Assembly: GCF_009295825.1 (NCBI RefSeq)
Contig: NZ_WHKF01000006.1
Coordinates: forward strand, 1-64,000
From: Marinifilum sp. N1E240
GTDB lineage: Bacteria > Bacteroidota > Bacteroidia > Bacteroidales > Marinifilaceae
DNA: 64,000 nucleotides
Direction of reading: 5' to 3'
Numbering within the stretch: the first letter of the stretch is position 1; each line of letters opens with the position of its first letter. Below the pieces are notes generated by a model, which was given only the letters and a program-made list of their open reading frames with translations, made no database searches and was not told the origin of the DNA. The position numbers and the translations under genes are program-made. This document shows, in pieces, positions 34,168 to 42,719 of this stretch.

Positions 34168-34638
34168 ATGATTGTTTTCAAATCAAAAATATATTCAAAT
34201 AAAGATAAAGTGTTTAATGAAAGGTCTTTAAAACAAAGATTATTGACCCCTTATAAATCTCCAATTTATATATTTCCAATCTGTTTATTCTCAAAATCGT
34301 TTTATCATGACTTAAAACAATCAAATGAGGGTTTATTCAGTGGGGAAATAATCGATGGACAATTTGAACTATCGCGCACAAGCAAAATATTTTCAACAAG
34401 GACCTGGCTACCTGTGATGGCTAAAGGAAATATTGAAGATAACGAGATGGCAATAAAGTATCTAATACCTAATTACGTTCTATTTTCAATACTCTTTTTA
34501 ATCCTTATCGATTTAGTTTTTATTACAAAGACAAATGAATTTGACAACATTTTATTCTTTGTTACTGTAATAATCCTGTTTGCATACATTTTGAAAATTA
34601 TATGGCTACAATACATCTTTAAAAGAATATGGAATTAA
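34168..34638 (+). CDS. Unrecognised membrane protein (cassette-array gene)
   Basis: Start taken at 34,168 (MIVFKSKIYS); a TTG-started longer frame would begin inside the repeat. The 156-residue protein has a soluble N-terminal half and two C-terminal membrane segments (about 98-118 and 126-146). No recognised domain. Confidence 0.6.
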   Translation: MIVFKSKIYSNKDKVFNERSLKQRLLTPYKSPIYIFPICLFSKSFYHDLKQSNEGLFSGEIIDGQFELSRTSKIFSTRTWLPVMAKGNIEDNEMAIKYLIPNYVLFSILFLILIDLVFITKTNEFDNILFFVTVIILFAYILKIIWLQYIFKRIWN

Positions 34639-34663
34639 TGGAAAAGAGGTAATCAACTGGCTA

Positions 34664-34764
34664 TAACAAAAGTAATCGTTGCGCATCTACATGAAATATA
34701 ATAAAAAGATTCATCAACAAGTGTAGAGGCTAATTTAGTGTAAAGAATGTGCCTTTACGAATAT
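34664..34764 (+). repeat. Family II junction repeat, copy 3 (deleted)
   Basis: Keeps the left end TAACAAAAGTAATCGTTGCG and the right part GTGTAAAGAATGTGCCTTTA-CGAATATT, but lacks the central hairpin and promoter-like pair. About 100 bp. Confidence 0.65.
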
Positions 34765-34788
34765 TTTTGCTCCTGATCTAGACATTAA

Positions 34789-35337
34789 ATGAAAAATAGA
34801 AGTTACAAAAAAACATATATTCTGTTGTTGGCGATAACAATTAGTCTTGTATCAGCTTGTTCCTCCTGGAGACTTCAGAATAATTTGAAAATGACCGACG
34901 AGCAATATTTTTCATATTTAAGGAAAGATACTTCAATTTGTGAAATTCCTGAATTGAAAATCAAACATACATTTTTTGAAATCCTTGACACAATTATTTT
35001 GACAAAAGCCAATTTCAATATTGACCCAAATCCTTACATACTCAGCATTGAAATAAGTAATAAAAATGAAAATCTTATTTACAAAATTCAGACTTTATAT
35101 TCGACTTTGAATCTCCCCTATTATTACCAAGGAGCTTTTAAATATAAGAATGAAATATTTGTTGTTTCGAAAGCATCACAGCTAACCTCAGAATTTTATT
35201 CTGAAAGAAATCCTAAACAAGTAAAAATTCCATTTTGTGGAAGAATACATCATCCAAAATTTAATTTTGTTGCAATAATTAAAAATAGAAACGTTGATTT
35301 TGAGTGGATTGAAAATGAAATAATAACAATAAAATAA
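34789..35337 (+). CDS. Unrecognised lipoprotein (cassette-array gene)
   Basis: A 182-residue protein with a lipobox (LVSACSSW, Cys at residue 24). The mature domain is beta-rich. No family recognised. It lies between two shortened family II repeats. Confidence 0.65.
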   Translation: MKNRSYKKTYILLLAITISLVSACSSWRLQNNLKMTDEQYFSYLRKDTSICEIPELKIKHTFFEILDTIILTKANFNIDPNPYILSIEISNKNENLIYKIQTLYSTLNLPYYYQGAFKYKNEIFVVSKASQLTSEFYSERNPKQVKIPFCGRIHHPKFNFVAIIKNRNVDFEWIENEIITIK

Positions 35338-35349
35338 AAACGGCTTTTC

Positions 35350-35471
35350 AACAAAAGTAACCCATGCACATCCTCATAGAATATGATCAAAAGAATCATC
35401 AACAGGGATAAAGACTAATTTAGTGTAAAGTCTAATCTTTAACTTGTGTAAAGGATGTGCCTTAACGAACA
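35350..35471 (+). repeat. Family II junction repeat, copy 4 (deleted)
   Basis: AACAAAAGTAACCCATGCAC at the left, then directly ATCAAAAGAATCATCAACAG and the right end CCTTAACGAACA. The central hairpin is lost. Confidence 0.65.
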
Positions 35472-35489
35472 CCACAATATAAAACATTT

Positions 35490-36083
35490 ATGAAACGATT
35501 TTTTCTAATATTAACATGCTTAACTCTACTATGTAGTATTGAATCATTTGGACAAAATCAGAGATATAAATTAATCAATGGAGTCGAACAAAATTTGCTT
35601 AATGATTTAAGTACTACATTTCAAGATACAAGCATTTCTTTTGTTGTTGCGCCTCTAATCACACACACGATTACATTTTCAGACATTGACATTCCTAATA
35701 TTGTAAATAAATATGACTTTAATAAAAAGCAATTTATTAAAAAGTCAATTGACACACTTTCTATTAAAAACAATAAATGTTTCACAGTAATTGACCAAGA
35801 TTCATTACTTAAATACAATAACTTAGTATTTGATACTGAATTGTGCATTGAAAAGGGAATTGATCCATTGCAGTCTCCCATACTGTACTATGTTGAGAGA
35901 GAATATAACAAAGGAGGTATTTGTTATTTTTATAAACCAGTATTTTCAACAAGTAGATCTTATGCAATAGTTGAGTATTGGATTCATTGTGGTTTTTTGT
36001 ACGGCTGGGGAGAATTAGTTTTAATGAAAAAAATTGACAATAAATGGATCATTATTGAAACGTTAATGTGTAATGAAAGTTAG
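35490..36083 (+). CDS. Unrecognised secreted protein (cassette-array gene)
   Basis: A 197-residue protein with a signal peptide (residues 1-21, ending ESFGQ). The C-terminal third (YAIVEYWIHCGFLYGWGELVLMKKIDNKWIIIE, in parts) is a beta pattern often seen in NTF2-like proteins. No firm family. Confidence 0.6.
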   Translation: MKRFFLILTCLTLLCSIESFGQNQRYKLINGVEQNLLNDLSTTFQDTSISFVVAPLITHTITFSDIDIPNIVNKYDFNKKQFIKKSIDTLSIKNNKCFTVIDQDSLLKYNNLVFDTELCIEKGIDPLQSPILYYVEREYNKGGICYFYKPVFSTSRSYAIVEYWIHCGFLYGWGELVLMKKIDNKWIIIETLMCNES

Positions 36084-36094
36084 GTGGTAGCCCA

Positions 36095-36284
36095 TAACAA
36101 AAGAAAAATATCTTGGGGTTAAACATAAAGGTAATGAAATTTGGAAGGTCTATTACAGAAATGTATTTTTAGGATAGGCTAAGGAAAATAAATTAAGATC
36201 AAAAGAATCATCAACAAGGATAAAGACTAATTTGGTGTAAAGTCTAATCTTTAACTTGTGTAAAGGATGTACCTTAACGAACAT
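36095..36284 (+). repeat. Family II junction repeat, copy 5 (partial)
   Basis: Starts TAACAAAAG, then a unique 35-bp stretch, then the right half of family II from AATTTGGAAGGTCTATTACA onward, including the TTTG-N20-TATTTTTA pair. Ends ACCTTAACGAACATT 7 bp before the next ATG. Confidence 0.65.
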
Positions 36285-36291
36285 TTAAGAA

Positions 36292-36981
36292 ATGACGATA
36301 TTAACAGAAAATCAAGTAACTGAACTTTGTGTTTTTATAGAAAATCGAATTGAAAAAATCGGTTGTGACCACTCGTTGAAATACACTTTTGAATGGGCTG
36401 AAAAAAACGGAATTGATAAGTCTGACTTAATTGACGTTTTGGAATCGAATGGTGGATTTTGTGATTGCGAAGTAACATTTAATTTACCAGAAGATTGTGA
36501 TTTAGAGTTAGAGTCAGAAAACAAAGAAATGGACTTTAAAAATCCTTTCAAAATACCGCTGAATTTTCAACCGACCGAAAATAAAGTTTATACAAAAGCA
36601 ATATTTTCGAGTTTTGAATACGACCATAATAACTACACGAAAAGCGGAGAATTATTAATTCCAGCACCTTTTGGTTTTAAGCCAAAAAAGCGAGTTAGAA
36701 AAAGTATGCACTTCTTTAACGGAACTGAATCAGAATTGCCATCTGAAATTGGAGTTGTAAAAGAAATTGAACCGATAAGCGGAAAAGAGTTCGCTAAAAG
36801 AATTCGAGATTTGAAATTGGACTCTTTTTCAAAGTTTTCAGAAAGAGATGCAGATTATTATTTTTCCAGAATAGAAAAAATTGATATCGGAAAACCAATG
36901 GGAACGCATTTTATGGAAGGAACCGGAATTGGCGGAACGAAAATTGAATTAAAAGTCCATAAAGTAATATTTAGGAAATAA
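36292..36981 (+). CDS. DUF2695 domain protein (cassette-array gene)
   Basis: A 229-residue soluble protein. Residues about 20-66 match DUF2695: CDHSLKYTFEWAEKNGIDKS then LIDVLESNGGFCDCEV. The rest (about 85-229) is an unrecognised domain with PAPFGFKPKKRVRKSMHFF. DUF2695 function is unknown. Confidence 0.72.
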   Translation: MTILTENQVTELCVFIENRIEKIGCDHSLKYTFEWAEKNGIDKSDLIDVLESNGGFCDCEVTFNLPEDCDLELESENKEMDFKNPFKIPLNFQPTENKVYTKAIFSSFEYDHNNYTKSGELLIPAPFGFKPKKRVRKSMHFFNGTESELPSEIGVVKEIEPISGKEFAKRIRDLKLDSFSKFSERDADYYFSRIEKIDIGKPMGTHFMEGTGIGGTKIELKVHKVIFRK

Positions 36982-36991
36982 AAACTATGGC

Positions 36992-37278
36992 TAACAAAAG
37001 TAACTGTTGCGCATCCACATAAAATTAGATGAATACAATATAAAAGCCTTAAAAGTTTGTCAATAGGCAAGCTTTTAAGGCTTTGTTTTTTGCTTTTAGT
37101 TAGTGAAAAAATAAAATTATTGAGGTATTAAACCAGAACTGCAGCTTAAAAGAAAAATAGAATTTGGAAGGTCTATTACAGAAATGTATTTTTAGGATAC
37201 TTTAATGAAAATAAATTAAGATCAAAAGAATCGTCAACAAGGGTTAACTTGTATAAAGGATGTGCCTTTACGAACATT
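36992..37278 (+). repeat. Family II junction repeat, copy 6
   Basis: TAACAAAAGTAACTGTTGCG to CCTTTACGAACATT, with the central stem AAAGCCTTAAAAG/CTTTTAAGGCTTT (37,042-37,085) and the right-hand internal duplication missing as in copy 2. Confidence 0.7.
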
Positions 37279-37370
37279 ACGTATTGTAAAAAAAAATGAC
37301 AACATATAAACCATTAAAATATTTAAGTTATTTCTACGTTTGTCATAAAACACAAAAAGCACATTAAATT

Positions 37371-38243
37371 ATGAGAATTTATATTACAATTTTACTTATC
37401 TCAATCTACGGGATAACTTTTGGACAAGTGAATGGGTTTTCAGACCCAGATTCCCTATTGGTTACAAACAAGTTGTCACCTAAAGTTTTATTAGTTGGAA
37501 GCTGGCACTTTAGCTATCCAGGACTTGATGCTCATCAAATAGAAGAAAATAATAGAATCAATATTTATTCTGAAAAAAGGCAAAAAGAACTTAAGGTATT
37601 ACTTGAGTATATTGCATTATTTAAACCTACTAAGATTTTGGTTGAATCTAAAAACACAAGTGTCTCACGCTTTATTAAGAACTACAAGGACTGGAAAGAA
37701 GGTAAACAGCAATTATACGCAAATGAAATAAGTCAGATAGGTCTGCGATTAGCTGACCAGTTTGAATTGGATACTATTTATGGTGTAGACACTTGGTCAT
37801 TCTTAGAAGACCACTTTTTATCTCGTGACACATTAAAACCAAAAACTTATATTGACAGTATATATGACAGGCATTATTTTGGTGGACAAGATGATATGTC
37901 AATCAAATACTCAAAATTCTACGCTTACAAAAATAAAATGACAGTTGAAAAACCACTTTTAGAAAGCTTTCTCTATTTTAATTCGGAGAAAGTGCTAGAT
38001 AGAGGATTTGGAGCCTATATAGCAGGAGGACAATTTGAATCTTCGAACTTTGAAGGAGCGGATGCCCTTTCAATGTTTTGGTTTAATAGAAATTTGAGGA
38101 TTTTTAAAAATATTAAAGATATAGGATATAATCAGGATGATAGAATACTCGTTATTTTTGGCGCTGGTCACGTTTCGATACTGAGATATCTTTTTAAATG
38201 TTCTCCTGAATTTGAACTTACTGACTTTGATAAATTGAAATAA
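37371..38243 (+). CDS. DUF5694 (TraB/GumN-like) secreted protein
   Basis: A 290-residue protein with a signal peptide (ending TFGQV) and a domain starting KVLLVGSWHFSYPGLD, followed by RQKELKVLLEYIALFKPTKILVES and the late GAGHVSILRYLF. This is the DUF5694 pattern related to the TraB/Tiki metalloprotease superfamily, in which the GSWHF and GAGH histidines are conserved. Probably periplasmic. Cassette-array gene. Confidence 0.75.
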   Translation: MRIYITILLISIYGITFGQVNGFSDPDSLLVTNKLSPKVLLVGSWHFSYPGLDAHQIEENNRINIYSEKRQKELKVLLEYIALFKPTKILVESKNTSVSRFIKNYKDWKEGKQQLYANEISQIGLRLADQFELDTIYGVDTWSFLEDHFLSRDTLKPKTYIDSIYDRHYFGGQDDMSIKYSKFYAYKNKMTVEKPLLESFLYFNSEKVLDRGFGAYIAGGQFESSNFEGADALSMFWFNRNLRIFKNIKDIGYNQDDRILVIFGAGHVSILRYLFKCSPEFELTDFDKLK

Positions 38244-38261
38244 CTAACTACTACCAAAAAA

Positions 38262-38335
38262 GGTTCATTAAACATAACTCACTGCCGCAGGCGCAACACA
38301 GAGAGTTACGTTTCATAGCCCAAACGTTAGGTATA
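38262..38335 (+). other. Compact attC-like site and start of cassette 4
   Basis: AAACATAACTC (38,270-38,280) and GAGTTACGTTT form an arm pair with one mismatch around a GC-rich loop (CTGCCGCAGGCGCAAC), followed by CATAGCCCAAAC and the core GTTAGGTATA (38,326-38,335). The reverse complement of that core, TATACCTAAC, lies at 39,173-39,182 after the enclosed gene. GTTAGGY is the classical attC right core. Confidence 0.6.
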
Positions 38336-38347
38336 ATTTTAAACAAC

Positions 38348-39169
38348 ATGAGAAAATTACTCATAACATTTTTGACAATCTTAATTTCCAATACTCTAAT
38401 GACTGCTCAAAACTTTGGAGAACAATGGGACACTTACATCGCTTCATATGAAGATGGTAAACCAGGTTCAACGACTTTAAGAATGGATTTAATTAATACT
38501 TCTCCAATCAAAAATTTTGACTTTGTATTAGTTACTGGTCTAACATATGAAACTTCAAACGAAAACGGATTTCCTGAAGGAGAAACCTTCAGTATACTTC
38601 ATAAAGTTGGAGATGAGTTAATAGAAATAATCAGTCAAGAAACTGAATTTATATTCGTTGGCTCTTTTATGTACAATAAAGAAAGACTCGAATACTTTTA
38701 TATCAAAGACACTAAGAATCTTATCTTTAAAATTGAAGAGTTTTATAAAAATAAATATCCAAAATATGAATTCTATCTCAATATAAAAGAAGATAAAGAA
38801 TGGAAATATTATAAAGAATTTCTTTATCCAAATGAAGAAACGCGAAATTATATGGCGGATCAATCCATTTTACAAAATTTAGAAGAGGCAGGAGACAAAT
38901 TAACCAAAGCGAGAAGAGTTGACCATTGGATTTACTTTTCTAATGAGATAGAAATGAACAAATGTAAAGAACAGCTAGTTAAGCTTAAATTTAATATTCA
39001 ATCGTCAGGAATTAATAAAGAAACTAACCTGCCTTTTGAATTACAAATTTGGAGAATAGATAAGGTGGATATTAATTCTATATATCCAATTACTTCTAAT
39101 CTAAGAAAAGAGATCAAGAAGTATAATGGAGAGTATGACGGCTGGGAAACTTCCGTCGAAAAAGAATAA
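38348..39169 (+). CDS. DUF695-RraB domain protein (cassette 4)
   Basis: A 273-residue protein with a signal peptide (ending MTAQN). The N-terminal domain matches DUF695 (WDTYIASYEDGKPGSTTLRM). The C-terminal domain resembles RraB, the regulator of RNase E (LEEAGDKLTKARRVDHWIYF then NEIEMNKCKEQLVKLKFNI). The fusion is known in Bacteroidota. A signal peptide on an RraB-like domain means the classical cytoplasmic role is unlikely here. It fills cassette 4, bounded by GTTAGGTATA and TATACCTAAC. Confidence 0.75.
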   Translation: MRKLLITFLTILISNTLMTAQNFGEQWDTYIASYEDGKPGSTTLRMDLINTSPIKNFDFVLVTGLTYETSNENGFPEGETFSILHKVGDELIEIISQETEFIFVGSFMYNKERLEYFYIKDTKNLIFKIEEFYKNKYPKYEFYLNIKEDKEWKYYKEFLYPNEETRNYMADQSILQNLEEAGDKLTKARRVDHWIYFSNEIEMNKCKEQLVKLKFNIQSSGINKETNLPFELQIWRIDKVDINSIYPITSNLRKEIKKYNGEYDGWETSVEKE

Positions 39170-39178
39170 AACTATACC

Positions 39179-39496
39179 TAACAAAAGTAACCGTTGCACA
39201 TTCCCATAAAATAAGATAAATACATTATAAAAGCCTTAAAAGTTTGTCTCTTGGCTAGCTTTTAAGGCTTTGTTTTTTGCTTTCACATTTTGAAAAAGTA
39301 AAATTATTGAGGACTTAAACCAGATCAGCAGCTTAAAAAGAAAAATTGAATTTGGAAGGTCTATTACAGAAATGTATTTTTAGGATAGGCTAAGGAAAAT
39401 AAATTAAGATCAAAAGAATCATCAACAAGGGTAAAGACTAATTTCGTGTAAAGTCTAATCTTTAACTTGTGTAGAGGATGTGCCTTAACGAACATT
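39179..39496 (+). repeat. Family II junction repeat, copy 7 (full length)
   Basis: TAACAAAAGTAACCGTTGCA to CCTTAACGAACATT, with the central hairpin (AAAGCCTTAAAAG/CTTTTAAGGCTTT, 39,230-39,271), the promoter-like pair and the internal duplication. It runs straight into an insertion-sequence end. Confidence 0.7.
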
Positions 39497-39600
39497 TGGT
39501 ATGGTAAAGGGACATCGTTTATAAAGTTAAAGGCACATGGTTTACACTTTTAAAATTGTAATTTGCTGTAAAAAACAAATTGCTACGCCTTACCAAATAA
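39496..39600 (+). mobile_element. Solo insertion-sequence left end (IS481-like), copy 2
   Basis: TTGGTATGGTAAAGGGACAT then GTTTA and GGCACATGGTTTACACTTTT closely match 884-957, including the AAATTGCTAYGCCTTACMAA that leads into the transposase start. The reading frame is lost after a few codons. Confidence 0.5.
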
Positions 39601-39612
39601 AACGTATTTAAG

Positions 39613-40093
39613 ATGCAAAAAACAAATACTTTCTTAATTCTTTTAGTTGCGTTAACTTTATTCATCTAATGAAAACAAAGTCGTAGAAAAAAATACTATA
39701 AATCAACTAAAAACTGATAAAATGAAATTAGGAGCATTTTCAATTAGTCTTAAGGTTAAAGATCTTGAAACATCAAAACAGTTTTACGAAAAATTAGGAT
39801 TTACTGTTTTAGGTGGAGATATGAAACAAAATTATCTGATAATGAAAAATGAAAATTCATTAATTGGTTTGTTTCAAGGAATGCTTCCATCAAATGTTTT
39901 GACTTTTAATCCGGGCTGGGATGAAAATGGACAAAATATAGAATCGTTTGATGATGTAAGAAAAATTCAGGAACATTTAAAATCGGCAGAAATTAAACTT
40001 GATTCTGAAGCTGATGTGAACACTAGTGGACCCGCTAGTCTTATGCTAAAAGATCCTGATGGGAATGTAATCTTTATAGATCAACATCGATAA
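39613..40093 (+). pseudogene. VOC-family protein whose signal/lipobox part is frameshifted
   Basis: The frame opening at 39,722 (MKLGAFSISLKVKDLETSKQ) gives a complete 123-residue VOC/glyoxalase-like domain: SISLKVKDLETSKQFYEKLGF at the start and DPDGNVIFIDQHR at the end. Upstream, 39,613-39,669 encodes a typical export signal (MQKTNTFLILLVALTLFI) and stops; a one-base frame change near 39,655-39,664 would join it through SNENKVVEKNTINQLKTDK to the VOC domain. So an ancestral lipoprotein has probably become a cytoplasmic protein, or is dead. Confidence 0.6.
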
Positions 40094-40104
40094 AGAATCT
40101 GTGC

Positions 40105-40150
40105 CTAACAAAAGCAAACACTTTTAAAATATAAGAAAAAGTCTATTTGG
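40105..40150 (+). repeat. Family III short repeat, copy 2
   Basis: Begins TAACAAAAGC right after the VOC gene (core CTGTGCCTAAC) and matches 33,377-33,425. No family II body follows. Confidence 0.45.
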
Positions 40151-40232
40151 AGATCTCTTGGTCTAAATCATTTGACATTAATAGATGTACACTTTTTCTT
40201 TACATCCAAACAGTAAACTAAAACAAATCCGT

Positions 40233-42050
40233 ATGAAATTCAAGCTACTAGTTCTTTTATCGATAAGCCTTATTTTATCCTGCTCAGAGAAAGCATCCAA
40301 TTCTGATTCTTTTGATCCTAAAATTTCTGAAGTAGAAAGCAATCTTAGTTCGCCAGTTTACATTGAAGGAGATTCTACATGGACCATTGAAGCACGAATG
40401 AAACATTATGGTGTTCCTGGAGTGAGTATCGCCGTGATAAATGAAGGTGAAATTGCATGGGTGAAAACTTATGGAATTATGGATAAAGAGAGTAAGGCTC
40501 CTGTAACAAAAAACACCTTATTTCAAGCTGCATCCATTAGCAAACCTGTTTCGGCTTATGCTGCCTTAAGATTAGTAGAGCAAGCTAAAGTTGACTTAAA
40601 TGCAGATATCAATACTCAATTAAAATCCTGGAAATTAGCTGATAACAAATTCACATCCGAAAAGAAGGTAACTCTTAAAAATCTGCTGAATCATTCGGCG
40701 GGAGTTACGGTTCATGGTTTTTTAGGATATAGCCCGGATTTGCCAGTACCTAGCTTACTACAAGTATTAAATGGAACACCTCCTGCCAATTCAAGTGCTA
40801 CGGAAGTGAATAAAGTTCCAGAGGAAAGTTTTCGATATTCTGGTGGAGGATATAATATAGTTCAGCAAATGATGATTGATGTGGAAGGCAAGCCATTCCC
40901 TGAAATTATGAAAGACCTGGTTTTACAACCCTTAGGTATGCAAAACAGTAGTTTTAATCAGCCACTTACTAAAACCCAATTAAGCATGGCAGCAACTGGC
41001 TATTTACCAGATGGTAGAATGACCAAAGGAAAACGACATACCTATCCTGAAATGGCACCGGCGGGACTTTGGACTACACCTGAGGATCTTGCCAAGTTTG
41101 CAATCACTATTCAAAAAACACTAAAAGAGCAAAGCAAAGTGGGTTTGTCTAAAGATTTAACAAATCAAATGTTAACTCCCTTTGTAGAAGACTTTATAGG
41201 CCTTGGCATATTCGTTAATAAGAAGAAGGATCAGATTTACTTTGGTCATGGCGGTTGGAACGAAGGTTTTTCGAGCGAAATGATTGCCCATAAAGATAAA
41301 GGATACGGAGTAGTTGTAATGACCAATTCCAATCATCCGAAGTTTATTTCCGAACTAATTCGTTCTGTTGCACTGACCTATGAGTGGGATGATTTTATTC
41401 CTATCTATAAAGAAGTAGAAACAAATAGTGACTCATTATCTAAAATTACTGGTAAATATTTGGTTGGCGGATATTCTTTTCTTGAAGTACTGGAAGTCAA
41501 CAATCAGTTGATGTACAGAGATGGTCCGGAAAAAGAACTCACAGAACTAATTAAAGTATCGGATAGCACTTTCGTTGTAAGAGATTTTGATGCAATCTTT
41601 CAATTCAAAGCAAATGCAGAACAAAATTTCATGGACATACATGTTATCAATTCAAATACCATGAAAACCAGGTCTGTTTATAGTCAAATTACAGATGATA
41701 CAAAGTTACCACTGGAAATGATCATGGATGGAGATTTCGATCAGGCGCTGGCATCCTACAAATCTTTACTAAAAAAAGATAAAAATGATCCTAGCCTTAA
41801 CGAAAACAATTTAAATAATCTGGGCTATCGTTTTTTAGGAACGGATAAAACTAAAGTAGCTAAGGATCTATTCAAGATGAATATGATACTCCATCCTGAA
41901 AGCTTTAATGTATATGATAGTTATGCCGAAGCATGCCTGAAAATGGGCGAGAAAAAACTTGCTATCGAATACTATCAAAAATCATTAAATCTAAATCCTC
42001 AGAATGCAAATGCAAAAAAGCAAATTGCGGAATTAGAAAGGGAAAACTAA
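40233..42050 (+). CDS. Serine beta-lactamase-like (class C/PBP4*-type) lipoprotein with TPR tail
   Basis: Start at 40,233 (MKFKLLVLLS) gives a lipobox SLILSCSEK and 605 residues. The beta-lactamase domain (about 55-385) has the nucleophile motif SISK, the YSGGGYN tyrosine motif and GHGGWNEG as third motif. A C-terminal region holds a beta domain and TPR repeats (about 530-600, ASYKSLLKKD, NVYDSYAEACLKMGEKKLAI). Such proteins are D-peptidases or esterases more often than true beta-lactamases. Predicted to be periplasmic-facing and lipid-anchored. Confidence 0.88.
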   Translation: MKFKLLVLLSISLILSCSEKASNSDSFDPKISEVESNLSSPVYIEGDSTWTIEARMKHYGVPGVSIAVINEGEIAWVKTYGIMDKESKAPVTKNTLFQAASISKPVSAYAALRLVEQAKVDLNADINTQLKSWKLADNKFTSEKKVTLKNLLNHSAGVTVHGFLGYSPDLPVPSLLQVLNGTPPANSSATEVNKVPEESFRYSGGGYNIVQQMMIDVEGKPFPEIMKDLVLQPLGMQNSSFNQPLTKTQLSMAATGYLPDGRMTKGKRHTYPEMAPAGLWTTPEDLAKFAITIQKTLKEQSKVGLSKDLTNQMLTPFVEDFIGLGIFVNKKKDQIYFGHGGWNEGFSSEMIAHKDKGYGVVVMTNSNHPKFISELIRSVALTYEWDDFIPIYKEVETNSDSLSKITGKYLVGGYSFLEVLEVNNQLMYRDGPEKELTELIKVSDSTFVVRDFDAIFQFKANAEQNFMDIHVINSNTMKTRSVYSQITDDTKLPLEMIMDGDFDQALASYKSLLKKDKNDPSLNENNLNNLGYRFLGTDKTKVAKDLFKMNMILHPESFNVYDSYAEACLKMGEKKLAIEYYQKSLNLNPQNANAKKQIAELEREN

Positions 42051-42158
42051 ATGATCATTTGCATTCACGCTCAAATTAATTGTTTAGTGCAAAAAATAAA
42101 AACTAATAAGCCAGGTAAAGTTGCTCTCCTACTCTATTAATAGATTCAAGATGTTTAA

Positions 42159-42545
42159 ATGATCTTGCTCTTACTATTAATGAGTACATTTGCTTCCTTA
42201 TTTATATACAAAACGAAGAACATGAAAAAAAACGCAATAAAGCCAACTCCTGAAGCTAAAGCTCTTTCACTTTTTTTAATGGCTTACAAAACAATAGATC
42301 CTATTTATAAAGAGAAATCTAAACGAATTAATAGATTGTGGGATCTTGTGAAGGCTAGAGAATTAAGCAATAATGACTATATGGAAGAGGTGCAAAATAT
42401 GTTAGCATCCTATGGTGGCTATTCTGAAGTCATCGAGAAAACAGTTAGGTATTACATTGAAAAAACTGGTGAATGGAAATTAGAGGGTGATGACAAATAT
42501 TGCCAGGACGCGAAACAAATTGCTGATAAGATATTGAAAAAGTAG
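42159..42545 (+). CDS. Unrecognised small membrane-anchored protein
   Basis: A 128-residue frame with a hydrophobic N-terminus (ILLLLLMSTFASLFIY). If translation starts instead at 42,222 (MKKNAIKPTPEAK) the product is soluble, 107 residues and helical. No recognised family. It is followed by a terminator. Confidence 0.55.
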   Translation: MILLLLLMSTFASLFIYKTKNMKKNAIKPTPEAKALSLFLMAYKTIDPIYKEKSKRINRLWDLVKARELSNNDYMEEVQNMLASYGGYSEVIEKTVRYYIEKTGEWKLEGDDKYCQDAKQIADKILKK

Positions 42546-42599
42546 GCGCTTTTATTGCCAAGCTAGGCAAGTAACAAGTCTTGTTATATAATTTTTATC

Positions 42600-42634
42600 A
42601 AATAGGTACGTGAAGTAGTTCGCGTACCTATTTT
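42600..42634 (+). terminator. Terminator after 42,545
   Basis: An 11-bp perfect stem AAATAGGTACG/CGTACCTATTT with a 12-nt loop and a T-rich 3' arm. Confidence 0.7.
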
Positions 42635-42719
42635 GCTTATCTAATTATTGAAATATTCAATTAAAAATAAAACACCACTCCGTATAAGCGAAATTTTCAT
42701 ATTCAAAATATAAATCGAT

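Noticed and set aside
36858-37070. A 70-codon minus-strand frame.
   Set aside because: It runs through the left end of a family II repeat and the end of the DUF2695 gene.
32376-39496. Regular repeats considered as a CRISPR array.
   Set aside because: Units are about 100-315 bp and are separated by whole genes of different length, with no short identical repeats or spacers and no cas genes.
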